A program made the translations under genes and the position numbers. Under the pieces are notes generated by a model. The model was not told where the DNA came from. It worked only from the letters and a program-made list of their open reading frames with translations, and searched no databases. A DNA stretch of 34,308 nt from an uncultured Clostridia bacterium. Lineage in GTDB: Bacteria; Bacillota; Clostridia; Oscillospirales; Butyricicoccaceae. Of the stretch, positions 1 to 7,777 are shown piece by piece. Numbering within the stretch: position 1 is the first letter of the stretch; each line of letters opens with the position of its first letter. Location of the stretch: NCBI GenBank assembly GCA_945872165.1, contig CAMBYS010000004.1, positions 1 to 34,308 of the forward strand, written 5' to 3'.

Positions 1-960
1 ATCGGTCAGCTGTGCCAGCAGATCCGTGGGCTCATTGATGTTGTAATCCGCATCTAGAACCATATCTGCCTGAATCTGGATGCCCCATTCCTTGAGATAG
101 GAATACAGAACCGGCAGGTCTGTGGGACAGGAGGTGCTGTCAAATACCATCAGATCGCCGCCATTTTTGACAAAGCTGTCAATCCTATTGATTTCCGTTT
201 CCGTGTAATCCGCCTGGGGCAGGCTAAGTACCAATACCGAAGCATCCTCCGGAATTTCCTTGGATTCCGTCAGATTCAATGTATTCGCCGTATAGCCCGC
301 ATTGGTGAACAGGGAGGACAAGCTGGTGGAAATGCTTTCATTGTGTCCCTGCAGGATATATGCCGCAGGAGTTTCTTCATTGGTTACAGACAGGATAGCA
401 GAGGTCAGTGCCTGTTCTCCCTGAAATCCCGTTACATCATAATAGCCGGAATAAGACGAACTTTCCTCCAACGCATAAAAATCCGATGCATTGAGCACCC
501 GTGTGTTATCCCCACAGGTCAGGATCATACTGCCTGTCTGGAGGGAAGAAGCCAGATCACTATAACGTTCGATGGCATTGGGATTGGTATAGGGGTCAAC
601 ATAGCTGACTTCCAGTTTTTCCCCTGCAAGATTCTGATATTTTTGCAGCAGGGTATGCACCTTGCTGTAATAGGTATCCTTCTCAAAATCATCCTCGGCA
701 GACAGAATCGTAATATCTACGGTATCTTCCAGCTCCTGCAGCATGGTTTTGGTATCCTCAGTAATTTCATACAGCCGGGATGCTGTCAGATCCAGTGTCA
801 GGTCATACCGGTCGGTGAGGCTGGTGGCAATCAGATTGAGCAGGATAACAGCTGCCAATACCATGGCAAGACCGGCAGCAGAGACCCAGCCTCTGCGCAA
901 ATTGATACGTTTGCGCTGCTGCTCCGGTGTCAGCGGTTTTTTATCTTTCTTTCTCATCAT
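1..960 (-). CDS. GldG-like ABC transporter auxiliary protein (partial, C-terminus beyond left edge)
   Basis: The first 320 codons of a minus-strand gene are present; the reading frame is still open at base 1. It starts at a tandem ATG-ATG (955-960) behind an AAGGAGGTG ribosome binding site at 966-974. The protein has a basic N-terminus rich in K and R (residues 3-24), one membrane segment (about residues 25-45), and then an extracytoplasmic region with alternating beta-alpha pattern (for example TVDITILSAEDD and LMVFDSTSC). This is the arrangement of the GldG / ABC-type uncharacterised transport auxiliary family, which accompanies ABC-2 exporters. It follows the permease gene closely in the same operon. 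Substrate is unknown; family roles outside gliding bacteria are poorly defined. The call rests on domain pattern and gene order. Confidence 0.8.
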   Translation of the reverse strand, partial: MMRKKDKKPLTPEQQRKRINLRRGWVSAAGLAMVLAAVILLNLIATSLTDRYDLTLDLTASRLYEITEDTKTMLQELEDTVDITILSAEDDFEKDTYYSKVHTLLQKYQNLAGEKLEVSYVDPYTNPNAIERYSDLASSLQTGSMILTCGDNTRVLNASDFYALEESSSYSGYYDVTGFQGEQALTSAILSVTNEETPAAYILQGHNESISTSLSSLFTNAGYTANTLNLTESKEIPEDASVLVLSLPQADYTETEINRIDSFVKNGGDLMVFDSTSCPTDLPVLYSYLKEWGIQIQADMVLDADYNINEPTDLLAQLTD

Positions 961-972
961 CAGCACACCTCC

Positions 973-1677
973 TTACATTCTTCTGCGTTCCAGCACACGA
1001 GCTGTCAGATACAGGAACAGACCGGTGAGCGAGAGAAAATAAATCAGATTGCCCAGAGAAAATTGTCCGGACATAAAGGTATCATATCGGGTAAAAATAG
1101 AAAACCAGTTGAGGATACTGCCCAATAAGCCGTCGGTACCCATGGAATAGCTCAGCATGTCAGCCACATACAGGCCAAGAAACAGGGCAAAGGAAAGGAC
1201 AGCTGCAATCAGCTGGCTTTCGGTCAGGCTGGATAAAAACATACCCATGGCAGCAAAAATAGCAGCTGCACAAAGAACTGCAATATAACATCCCAGAATG
1301 GCAGACCATGACGGGGTGCCAAACAACAAAATGATGAGCAGCCATGGAACCGTGCCCAGCAGTGCCCGCAGCAGTACACCAATGGCAGCAAGAAATTTGC
1401 CGCCTACAATTGCCCAGACACTGATGGGTGCAGTGAGCAGCAGACGGTCCGTTCCCTGTTTGTAATCCTCACTGAACAGCCGCATGGTCAGAATCGGCAT
1501 CAGGAACAGAAAAACAATGAGCATATTGGAAAACACACTGCTCACATCACTGGAGGAGGAGAGCACACAGGTGGCAAAAAAATACAGGTTCATCACCGCA
1601 AGAAACGCACCAATATAAACATATCCCAGGGGAGAACGGAAAAATCCCTGCAAATCCCGTTTTCTTATGGCATTCAT
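973..1677 (-). CDS. ABC-2 type transporter permease
   Basis: A 234-residue membrane protein with about six hydrophobic segments. The cytoplasmic stretch RLFSEDYKQGTDRLLLTAP (about residues 66-84) is the signature of GldF/NosY-like ABC-2 permeases. Its ATG (1675-1677) overlaps the TGA of the upstream ATPase gene (1674-1676) in an ATGA junction, which implies translational coupling. The GldG-like gene begins 12 bp after its stop. It should form the membrane channel of an exporter energised by the neighbouring ATPase. The substrate cannot be deduced from sequence. Confidence 0.9.
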   Translation of the reverse strand: MNAIRKRDLQGFFRSPLGYVYIGAFLAVMNLYFFATCVLSSSSDVSSVFSNMLIVFLFLMPILTMRLFSEDYKQGTDRLLLTAPISVWAIVGGKFLAAIGVLLRALLGTVPWLLIILLFGTPSWSAILGCYIAVLCAAAIFAAMGMFLSSLTESQLIAAVLSFALFLGLYVADMLSYSMGTDGLLGSILNWFSIFTRYDTFMSGQFSLGNLIYFLSLTGLFLYLTARVLERRRM

Positions 1678-2675
1678 TTGTCAGCACCACGCTTTCTGCC
1701 GAACAAACGGCGTTTCTTTTTTTCCGGCTCTTCCTCCGGCTCCACAGCTTCCGTTTCTGTCAGCTCCAGGAAGATATCCTCCAGACTGAGCTCCACCTGC
1801 TGCATGGACAGAATCGGCATATGGTTCTGGCTCAGTGCATCAAAGACGGAATGGCGGATATCCGCATCCGGTTCGGCCGTGATACGGTAGATGGATTTCT
1901 TCCCATCCTCCTGAGTAACTATTGCTTCTGCAACGCCCGGTACGGCACGCAGGGTGCTGAGAACCCCGGCAGGTTCTCCTTCAATGGTCATATCCAGCTG
2001 TTCTGCACCTTCCATGCGTTCGCTGAGCTCCGCAGAGGTGCCATCCGCCACAATTTTGCCGTGATGGATCACAAGGATACGATCACACACTGCCTGCACC
2101 TCCGGCAGGATATGACTGGAGAGAATGACGGTATGATTCTGCCCCAAACTGCGGATAGTTTCCCGGATTTCAATAATCTGTTTCGGATCCAGTCCAACTG
2201 TGGGTTCATCCAGAATCAGGATATCCGGATTGCCGATGAGAGCCTGTGCCAGTCCCACACGCTGCCGGTAGCCTTTGGAAAGATTGCGGATGATGCGGCC
2301 ATATACATCGGTCAGCCCGACCATGGTGCAGACCTGCCGGATATGTTCTTCCTGAGGCAGTTTGCACTGCTTCAGCCGGTAGACAAAATCCAGATATTCC
2401 TCTACCGTCATATCAGGATACAGCGGCGGAGTTTCCGGCAGATAGCCGATTTTCTTTCGTGCTTCCGCCGCATCGGTATCAATGTCGAAGCCGCCCAGCA
2501 TAATGGTGCCTGCGGAAGGCCGCAGGCAGCCGGTTAACATATTCATGGTTGTGGTTTTTCCGGCGCCATTCGGGCCGAGGAATCCCACAATTTCTCCTTC
2601 TTTTATGGAAAAGGAGAGGTCGGATACCGCGAGTACAGAGCCGTACCGGCGGGTCAGTCCTGTTACCTGTATCAT
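1674..2675 (-). CDS. ABC transporter ATP-binding protein
   Basis: This 333-residue protein is the nucleotide-binding subunit of the Gld-type exporter. It has Walker A GPNGAGKT (about 34-41), signature LSKGY (132-136), Walker B ILILDEP (152-158) and an H-loop histidine near 188. A C-terminal extension of about 110 residues follows, as in CcmA/GldA-type ATPases. The last 20 residues switch from an acidic run to a basic KKKRRLFGRKR tail. It is the first gene of the operon, with AGGAGG at about 2682-2688. A possible -10 element (TACAAT on the minus strand, 2753-2758) lies upstream but has no good -35. The regulator to its right is transcribed divergently. Confidence 0.93.
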   Translation of the reverse strand: MIQVTGLTRRYGSVLAVSDLSFSIKEGEIVGFLGPNGAGKTTTMNMLTGCLRPSAGTIMLGGFDIDTDAAEARKKIGYLPETPPLYPDMTVEEYLDFVYRLKQCKLPQEEHIRQVCTMVGLTDVYGRIIRNLSKGYRQRVGLAQALIGNPDILILDEPTVGLDPKQIIEIRETIRSLGQNHTVILSSHILPEVQAVCDRILVIHHGKIVADGTSAELSERMEGAEQLDMTIEGEPAGVLSTLRAVPGVAEAIVTQEDGKKSIYRITAEPDADIRHSVFDALSQNHMPILSMQQVELSLEDIFLELTETEAVEPEEEPEKKKRRLFGRKRGADK

Positions 2676-2802
2676 GGTAAGCCTCCTGTTTCAGGTTGAG
2701 TTGCTGCCTGCCCGATGTATGGCAAATCCAGACAGGCGTTTTTCACAGAATCCATTGTAGCATCCCCATGTGTTGGTTGTGTGAACAATCCCGTTCGGTT
2801 TG

Positions 2803-2831
2803 TTGTGCGAAACCGGGAAAAATAGTATAAT
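2803..2831 (+). promoter_or_regulatory. Promoter of first AraC regulator gene
   Basis: TTGTGC (2803-2808), a 17-bp spacer and a perfect TATAAT (2826-2831) lie 47 bp upstream of the ATG at 2878. Confidence 0.7.
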
Positions 2832-2877
2832 ATGGATACAAAGAAAATCCCGTCAGAGATACAAAAGAGGAAAAACT

Positions 2878-3744
2878 ATGATACAATTTACAGCCCACAG
2901 CCAGGGCAGAGGCAGCTTTGAGGATAATCTTTTGCCCAGCCTGGTATATATCAGTCCGATTGACCTGGACCGTGAAGGCCAGCCCATGCATGCCCATGCG
3001 GGACATGCGGAGCTGCTGCTGATGCGGGACGGCGTAGGTGTGGTGTATATTGAAGGACGGCAGGAGGAACTGCAGCCGGGAGATTTTGTCCTGTGCGGTG
3101 CAGGTGAGCCCCACAGCTTCCGGGCAAAGGGTGACCAGCCGGTGCGTACCCTTGCCTGCGGCTTTACCCATCTGAGATGCCGCGGATTGGAGGAAAACTG
3201 TTTTGTGGACAGCAATGACCGCTGTGTGGTACATGCCGGGGACGGCAGCCAGTTATTGGATGAAATGTTATATGTACTGCAGTCCATGGCAGAAAACCCG
3301 CAGGCAAATCATGAGGAGCTGTGCAGCTATCTGTCTGCTGCGGTGGTAGCCCTGGCGCTGAGAATCCATCGGGCTGCCTCAGAACGGGCAGAACAGACCC
3401 ATTATCAGCTGGGGATCCGAACTCAGATGTATCTGGATCGCCATTATCTGGAGAATCTGACGCTGGACAGCATTGCTCAGGCCATGGAGGTAAGCAAATA
3501 CCATCTGGACCGGGTGTTTCTTGCCACAGCCGGCTGTACACCGGTGCAGTATATTACCCGCCGCCGTCTGGCCCATGCCCAGACGCTATTGGCTTCTACC
3601 CGGCAGACGGTACGGCATATTGCGGAACAATGCGGTTATACCAATTACAGTTATTTTACCTCCCTGTTCCGCCGGACTGTAGGCATTACACCCCGGGAGT
3701 ACCGAAAGATCGCTCAGGGCAATATGCCAAGACACAATACCTGA
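2878..3744 (+). CDS. AraC family transcriptional regulator with cupin sensor domain
   Basis: A 288-residue one-component regulator. The N-terminal half is a cupin-type sensing domain: MHAHAGHAELLLMRDG and LQPGDFVLCGAGEPHSF carry the usual histidines and glycine turn. The C-terminal ~100 residues hold the two helix-turn-helix motifs of the AraC/XylS family (LTLDSIAQAMEVSKYHLDR, then TVRHIAEQCGYTNYSYFTS). The ATG at 2878 is chosen because AAAGAGG lies just upstream and the family homology begins here; an in-frame ATG at 2800 would overlap the promoter. It sits directly upstream of the IolG-like oxidoreductase gene, which has its own promoter and is the most likely target. AraC/cupin regulators commonly sense sugars or polyols, but the effector here is unknown. 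Confidence 0.92.
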   Translation: MIQFTAHSQGRGSFEDNLLPSLVYISPIDLDREGQPMHAHAGHAELLLMRDGVGVVYIEGRQEELQPGDFVLCGAGEPHSFRAKGDQPVRTLACGFTHLRCRGLEENCFVDSNDRCVVHAGDGSQLLDEMLYVLQSMAENPQANHEELCSYLSAAVVALALRIHRAASERAEQTHYQLGIRTQMYLDRHYLENLTLDSIAQAMEVSKYHLDRVFLATAGCTPVQYITRRRLAHAQTLLASTRQTVRHIAEQCGYTNYSYFTSLFRRTVGITPREYRKIAQGNMPRHNT

Positions 3745-3777
3745 CCGGGAAAGTGGGCATGTTTGTGTAAAGTGATG

Positions 3778-3788
3778 ATGAAATTCAT
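3778..3788. promoter_or_regulatory. Possible operator (short palindrome) upstream of oxidoreductase promoter
   Basis: ATGAAATTCAT is a perfect 5-1-5 palindrome 20 bp upstream of the -35 element. The position suits an activator site, but a palindrome this short can occur by chance. Confidence 0.2.
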
Positions 3789-3807
3789 AAACTCCCCGTA
3801 TTTTATA

Positions 3808-3836
3808 TTGCAAATTGTCAGAGAAATTCGTATAAT
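3808..3836 (+). promoter_or_regulatory. Promoter of IolG-like oxidoreductase gene
   Basis: TTGCAA (3808-3813), a 17-bp spacer and TATAAT (3831-3836). The ATG is at 3916, leaving a leader of roughly 70 nt. Confidence 0.7.
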
Positions 3837-3915
3837 CAAATTACATTGATTGAATGGCTGTCGGCAGAGAGGGACCGACACAGCAGAAACAACAGATTAC
3901 AATGGAGGCGAAGAA

Positions 3916-4923
3916 ATGGATTTATTGAGAATCGGCGTTGTGGGCTGCGGCGCAATCGGACGTGAGCACATCAACCGCATTACCAATAAGCTTTCCGGCG
4001 GTAAAGTTGTTGCCGTATCGGATCTTTATGTTGAAGGTGCACACAAGGTAGGCGACCCGATTGGCGCGACAGTATACAGCAACAGTGCCGACCTGGTACA
4101 TGACCCGGATGTGGATGCAATTGTCTGCACGACCCCGGGCTTTGCCCATCAGGAAACCCTGCGGCAGGCATTGGAGGCCGGAAAACCAATTTTCTGTGAG
4201 AAGCCGCTGACAACCTCGGCAGAGGAATCTCTGGAAATTGTGGAAGCGGAAATGGCAGGAGGCAAGCGCCTGATTCAGGTTGGCTTTATGCGCCGCTATG
4301 ACAAGGGCTATATGCAGATTAAGGAAATGATTGATTCCGGCGAATTCGGCGCACCGCTGTATCTCCGGTGTACCCACTGGAATCCCAATGTAGACAATGG
4401 CTATACCACGGAAATGGCGGTTCATGATACCGCAATCCATGAGATTGACGTCATCCACTGGCTGGTAGGGGATGATTATGAATCTGCCCGCGTGCTGATG
4501 CCCAAGCAGACCCAGAATAAGAATCCGGAGCTGATGGACCCGCAGCTGATGTACATTACCTGCAAGTCGGGTATCGTGGCAGGCATTGAAGTATTTGTCA
4601 ACTGCCAATTTGGCTATGAAATCAACTGCCAGATCGTCTGTGAAGAGGGCGTCATCGACCTGCCGAAGCCGGCAATGCCGTCTTACCGCAAGGCTGGCGG
4701 ACAGACTACGCCGATTGAGCAGAGCTGGAAGAACCGCTTCACCCATGCATATGACCGGGAACTGCAGGAGTGGATCAATTCCACCCGCAAGGGCGAGGTC
4801 AATGGACCCAACGCATGGGATGGCCTGATTGCCAATGTGACTGCGGACGCACTGGTTCGGGCACAGACCAGCGGACAGGAAGAGCCGATCCAGGTAGGCC
4901 CGAGACCGGACTTCTACAAGTAA
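3916..4923 (+). CDS. Gfo/Idh/MocA family oxidoreductase, inositol 2-dehydrogenase-like
   Basis: A 335-residue NAD(P)-dependent dehydrogenase. The Rossmann motif GVVGCGAIG is at residues 7-15 and the EKP motif at 95-97. Lysine 96, Asp 171 and His 175 reproduce the spacing of the catalytic Lys-Asp-His triad of Bacillus subtilis inositol dehydrogenase IolG (K97, D172, H176), so the enzyme is probably active on a cyclic polyol or a sugar. The C-terminal half fits the family substrate-binding beta-sheet domain. ATG 3916 is preceded by GGAGGCG; a longer reading frame from 3850 lacks a ribosome binding site and extends past the conserved N-terminus. It has its own promoter and a terminator (4936-4970). 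The substrate could be myo-inositol, scyllo-inositol or a glycoside oxidised at C3; the sequence alone does not decide. Confidence 0.9.
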   Translation: MDLLRIGVVGCGAIGREHINRITNKLSGGKVVAVSDLYVEGAHKVGDPIGATVYSNSADLVHDPDVDAIVCTTPGFAHQETLRQALEAGKPIFCEKPLTTSAEESLEIVEAEMAGGKRLIQVGFMRRYDKGYMQIKEMIDSGEFGAPLYLRCTHWNPNVDNGYTTEMAVHDTAIHEIDVIHWLVGDDYESARVLMPKQTQNKNPELMDPQLMYITCKSGIVAGIEVFVNCQFGYEINCQIVCEEGVIDLPKPAMPSYRKAGGQTTPIEQSWKNRFTHAYDRELQEWINSTRKGEVNGPNAWDGLIANVTADALVRAQTSGQEEPIQVGPRPDFYK

Positions 4924-4935
4924 CCCACAAAAAGC

Positions 4936-4970
4936 AAGACCGGACACAGAAGGCTGTCCGGTCTTTTTTT
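4936..4970. terminator. Bidirectional intrinsic terminator between convergent genes
   Basis: An 11-bp perfect stem AAGACCGGACA / TGTCCGGTCTT (4936-4946, 4955-4965) is followed by a T-run to 4970. On the minus strand the same stem is followed by a shorter T-tract, so it can serve the convergent AraC gene too. Confidence 0.9.
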
Positions 4971-4975
4971 GCGTT

Positions 4976-5845
4976 TTATATCGGGAATTTCCGAAACAGG
5001 GTGGGGGAAATCCCTACATTTTTCTGGAAGCTATGGATGAAATTCTCCTCGCTGTTGTAGCCGGTATGGTAGGCAATCTCCTTGACGGTCATACGGGTTG
5101 CGGTGAGCATATGCTTGGCCCGGTCAATGCGGCGCAGTACAATATATTCATAGGGAGAATAGCCGGTATGTGCCTTAAATTCCCGGGAAAAATGTGCCTG
5201 GCTCCAGTTGACCGCTTCGGCAACCTCCTGCACGGTAATGGACTCACATAGATGGGCATTCATATATCGGATGGACTGGGTGATGCGGTCATTTTCCGCA
5301 GTCTGAGGCTGGGGTTCCGTGAGCAGCAGCAGGCACAGCAGCCGATGCAGCAGCTGGGAACAGGCGGCCTCACTCATGCGCTCGCCGGAAGCACAGCTGC
5401 TCAGCAGGGACTGGAGCAGCCGCAGTACTTCGGTATGGGAGGGCGTGGAAAACACATGCTTTCCGCCCCGGGAACGCAGGATACGGCGGTAAAAAGGTCG
5501 GGTATTCAGCCCATTGAACAGCAGCCAGATAAATTCCGAGCCATCTGACGCCTGATACTGGTATGGCTGGAGGCAGTCAAACAGCACCACCTGCCCCCGG
5601 GCAGCAAGCATTTTCGTATGACTGATTTCCAGCTCCATGGCGCCGTCCAGCATCAGGAACAGCATGATATGATTGTTATGGTCGCTTTCCCGTGCGATTT
5701 CGGACTGATGGCTGAAGGAATAGGTGTGGTCACAGAAATAGTGCCCACAGCGGGTTGGGTAATAAAACAGCTCCCGGGCAAGGGAGGAAGGGGTAAAAAA
5801 GTAGCGTTCAGAGATCTGATGCACACCGGTTTCCGGGATCAGCAT
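4976..5845 (-). CDS. AraC family transcriptional regulator (second copy)
   Basis: A 289-residue regulator with an N-terminal ligand-binding domain (HIMLFLMLDGAMELEIS; ARGQVVLFDCLQPYQYQ, a cupin-like beta pattern) and a C-terminal AraC DNA-binding domain with both helices (ITVQEVAEAVNWSQAHFSREF; TVKEIAYHTGYNSEENFIHSF). The ATG at 5843-5845 has GGAAGGAAG upstream. It is transcribed towards the oxidoreductase gene and divergently from the isomerase-like gene, with 254 bp between the start codons. That makes it a candidate regulator of the isomerase-like gene. It differs clearly from the first AraC protein, so this is not a recent duplication. Confidence 0.92.
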   Translation of the reverse strand: MLIPETGVHQISERYFFTPSSLARELFYYPTRCGHYFCDHTYSFSHQSEIARESDHNNHIMLFLMLDGAMELEISHTKMLAARGQVVLFDCLQPYQYQASDGSEFIWLLFNGLNTRPFYRRILRSRGGKHVFSTPSHTEVLRLLQSLLSSCASGERMSEAACSQLLHRLLCLLLLTEPQPQTAENDRITQSIRYMNAHLCESITVQEVAEAVNWSQAHFSREFKAHTGYSPYEYIVLRRIDRAKHMLTATRMTVKEIAYHTGYNSEENFIHSFQKNVGISPTLFRKFPI

Positions 5846-6005
5846 AGGACATTCACTTCCTTCCAGCTTTGGTTCCGGGGACAGTTACAACAAAAAGAAG
5901 TAGGATGTCCGTCCGGAATCGGCTTCTGTTTCTATGGTAGCAGGCAGCAAATGGAAAATCAAGTGAAAATAGCAGGATATATCAGTGAATCCGCAAATTG
6001 TATCA

Positions 6006-6034
6006 TTGGCACACAACGCATTTGGAAGTATAAT
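6006..6034 (+). promoter_or_regulatory. Promoter of isomerase/epimerase-like gene
   Basis: TTGGCA (6006-6011), a 17-bp spacer and TATAAT (6029-6034). The leader to the ATG at 6100 is about 60 nt and carries AAGGAGG at 6084-6090. Confidence 0.75.
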
Positions 6035-6099
6035 GATTGTAACAACAGGGACCGTCAGGAGAGACGGGAACCAAACTTGACTCAAGGAGGAAATCAATC

Positions 6100-7020
6100 A
6101 TGAAAATTGCATTTGACGTTGACGTTCTTGCCAAGCAGATGGGTATCAATGACATGGTGCATCAGGTAGCAGATTGGGGCTATAAGTACATCGAGCAGTC
6201 CCCGCATCCGCGCATCAACCCGTTCTACAAGCATCCGCTGTTCTCTAAGGAGTGCGAAGCTGAGTACCGTCAGGCACTGAAGGAAACCGGCGTTGAAATT
6301 TCTTCTTTCATCGTTGTATATCGTTGGAGCGGCCCGACTGAGGAGCAGCGCCAGCACGCTGTTGCAAACTGGAAGAAGATCATTGAGATCGCTGTTAACA
6401 TGGGCGTACCGGTAATCAACACCGAGCTGTCCGGCGATCCGAATCAGGCAGAAATCTGCAACGGCATGTGGTTCAAGTCCATGGAAGAGCTGCTGCCGAT
6501 CATCGAGCGCGAAGGTCTGCGTGTGGAAATCCAGTCCCATCCGTATGACTTCTGCGAACTGAACAACGAGACCGTTGATATGGTTAAGTCCTTCCGTTCC
6601 AAGAACCTGGGCTATGTATATTCTTCTCCCCATGGCTTCTTCTACGATCAGGGCAAGGGCGATGTTCGTTCCATGCTGAAGTACTGCGGCGAGGAACTGA
6701 CTCACGTTCTGTTTGCTGATACCTTCAATCAGACACTGGACTGCCGTTACATCGCAAACCCGCCATGGCTGAACGGCCGCGGCAAGGCTGACGTTACCAT
6801 TCATCAGCATCTGGCAATGGGCGAAGGCGACGTTGATTTCCCGGGCATCTTCGAGACCCTGCGTGAGATGGACTTCGCAAACAAGCAGCTGAAGCCGGAC
6901 GCTCCGAAGGTAGGCGGCGACAACATCGCTTGTGTATCCATGTTCGGTTTCCCGGAAAAGATGGACAAGCAGGCTCCGGAAGCTCGCGAAAGAATCGAGC
7001 GCGAACTGCTGGGCAAGTAA
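6100..7020 (+). CDS. Sugar phosphate isomerase/epimerase family TIM-barrel protein
   Basis: A 306-residue member of the xylose isomerase-like / AP-endonuclease 2 TIM-barrel family. Supporting segments are IEQSPHPRINPF (about 31-42), VPVINTELSG (103-112), RVEIQSHPYDF (141-151), GYVYSSPHGFF (171-181) and the C-terminal MGEGDVDFPGIF (240-251). Two of the acidic metal ligands usual in the family are visible (Glu 143, Glu 242). The usual Asp of the D-x-x-H motif reads Ser 175 (SSPH), and the usual second His of H-x-H reads Leu 204, so metal binding may be altered. The strong AAGGAGG site and a biased codon set (CGT, GTT, GCT, AAC, AAG) suggest high expression. It has its own promoter and terminator. 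It is likely to act on the same substrate pathway as the IolG-like enzyme. Isomerase, epimerase, dehydratase and glycoside-cleaving activities all occur in this fold. Confidence 0.85.
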   Translation: MKIAFDVDVLAKQMGINDMVHQVADWGYKYIEQSPHPRINPFYKHPLFSKECEAEYRQALKETGVEISSFIVVYRWSGPTEEQRQHAVANWKKIIEIAVNMGVPVINTELSGDPNQAEICNGMWFKSMEELLPIIEREGLRVEIQSHPYDFCELNNETVDMVKSFRSKNLGYVYSSPHGFFYDQGKGDVRSMLKYCGEELTHVLFADTFNQTLDCRYIANPPWLNGRGKADVTIHQHLAMGEGDVDFPGIFETLREMDFANKQLKPDAPKVGGDNIACVSMFGFPEKMDKQAPEARERIERELLGK

Positions 7021-7040
7021 TTTCCCCTTTCAAACACATC

Positions 7041-7074
7041 ATCCCTGCGGCATTTCTGCCGCAGGGATTTTTTT
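7041..7074 (+). terminator. Intrinsic terminator of isomerase-like gene
   Basis: A perfect 12-bp stem ATCCCTGCGGCA / TGCCGCAGGGAT (7041-7052, 7057-7068) with a 4-nt loop and a T-run to 7074. Confidence 0.95.
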
Positions 7075-7156
7075 CTGTTCGGCGGAAAAATGGAGCGAAA
7101 AGCAGGGAGAAATCTGCTGCTTTCAGGAAAATATCCCCGCATCACAGAAAAAACAG

Positions 7157-7185
7157 TTGCAATTGCACCTGCCAGATGGTATAAT
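7157..7185 (+). promoter_or_regulatory. Strong promoter with no obvious protein gene downstream
   Basis: TTGCAA (7157-7162), a 17-bp spacer and TATAAT (7180-7185), placed between a terminator (7041-7074) and another terminator (7332-7372). It should drive a short transcript beginning near 7192. Confidence 0.7.
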
Positions 7186-7191
7186 CTGTAA

Positions 7192-7372
7192 CGCAAGAAG
7201 ACAGGATGGCATACCTGGGACGGAGAAGTCTGAACAACTTTCGTACCAGGCAGCAGGAATTCAGGAGCCGGCTGTGGCCGCCTGTTTCAGCTTGTGAAAG
7301 TCAAACTTTCCCTTTTGTTGTTGTATGATGGAAAAACTGCCGTGTTTTCAGGAGAATGCGGCAGTTTTTTCA
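7192..7372 (+). ncRNA. Candidate small RNA (or short-peptide mRNA), about 180 nt
   Basis: This interval is bounded by a near-consensus promoter (7157-7185) and an intrinsic terminator with an 11-bp stem AAAAACTGCCG / CGGCAGTTTTT (7332-7342, 7359-7369) plus T-run. Local helices are possible, for example GAAAGT / ACTTTC (7296-7301, 7305-7310) and CAGG / CCTG around 7262-7284. I do not recognise a known family: no 6S-type long closing stem, SRP or tmRNA signature was seen. A 40-codon frame (ATG 7206 to TGA 7326-7328, beginning MAYLGRRSLNNF) ends just before the terminator. It has no properly spaced ribosome binding site and uses AGG and CGG codons, so I prefer RNA over peptide. Confidence 0.4.
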
Positions 7373-7634
7373 CGTTTTGGGATAAAAAACAGAGAGGGAA
7401 AATGTACGTAAAAAACACGGATGCCGGATGGCGAAAAAATGAGCAAAACAAGTAGATGTTGGTCGTTTTGGCGAAGAACAGGGATATTTTAGTGATGTTA
7501 TGAAAAGTAGTGGTGTATTTTTAAGTTTGTTTTGCTTAGATTTTGAGGTGGAGAAACAAAAAAATAAATGATTTTCTGTGTAACATGCATAAAATTTGTT
7601 ACAAAATTTTTAACAGTTACATGAGGTACGCAAC
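7373..7634. other. AT-rich intergenic region upstream of symporter promoter
   Basis: No gene was recognised in this 262-bp stretch. It is markedly AT-rich. Its only structured content is the set of TGTAAC/GTTACA half-sites at 7579-7621, listed separately. The full gap between the isomerase-like gene and the symporter gene (7021-7777) is therefore terminator, small transcript, regulatory region and promoter. Confidence 0.6.
7579..7621. promoter_or_regulatory. Candidate operator: three TGTAAC/GTTACA half-sites
   Basis: TGTAAC (7579-7584) and GTTACA (7598-7603) form an inverted pair 19 bp apart. A further GTTACA lies at 7616-7621, 18 bp on. The cluster ends 13 bp before the symporter -35 element, a usual position for an activator. 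The hexamer also occurs singly elsewhere in the window, so significance is uncertain. Confidence 0.3.
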
Positions 7635-7664
7635 TTGAAAAAAGGTATGGACATCTGATATAAT
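7635..7664 (+). promoter_or_regulatory. Promoter of sodium/solute symporter gene
   Basis: TTGAAA (7635-7640), an 18-bp spacer and TATAAT (7659-7664). The leader to ATG 7778 is about 107 nt and includes a CAGCCG / CGGCTG hairpin (7678-7683, 7697-7702) followed by T-rich sequence. Confidence 0.7.
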
Positions 7665-7777
7665 TATACCAGTCAGTCAGCCGTGTCGTTCCTGAGCGGC
7701 TGTCGTTTTACGTCTTTTTTATGATCCGGACATGGAGAAGACGTGGAGAGAGTTTAGAAAAAGGAGATTCCGAAATT

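Noticed and set aside
2676..2799. A separate small gene between the ABC operon and the AraC regulator
   Set aside because: No start with ribosome binding site and no coding pattern; the interval is a divergent regulatory region.
7192..7372. 6S RNA as identity of the small transcript
   Set aside because: Size fits, but the 5' and 3' ends do not form the long closing stem with a central bubble that defines 6S RNA.
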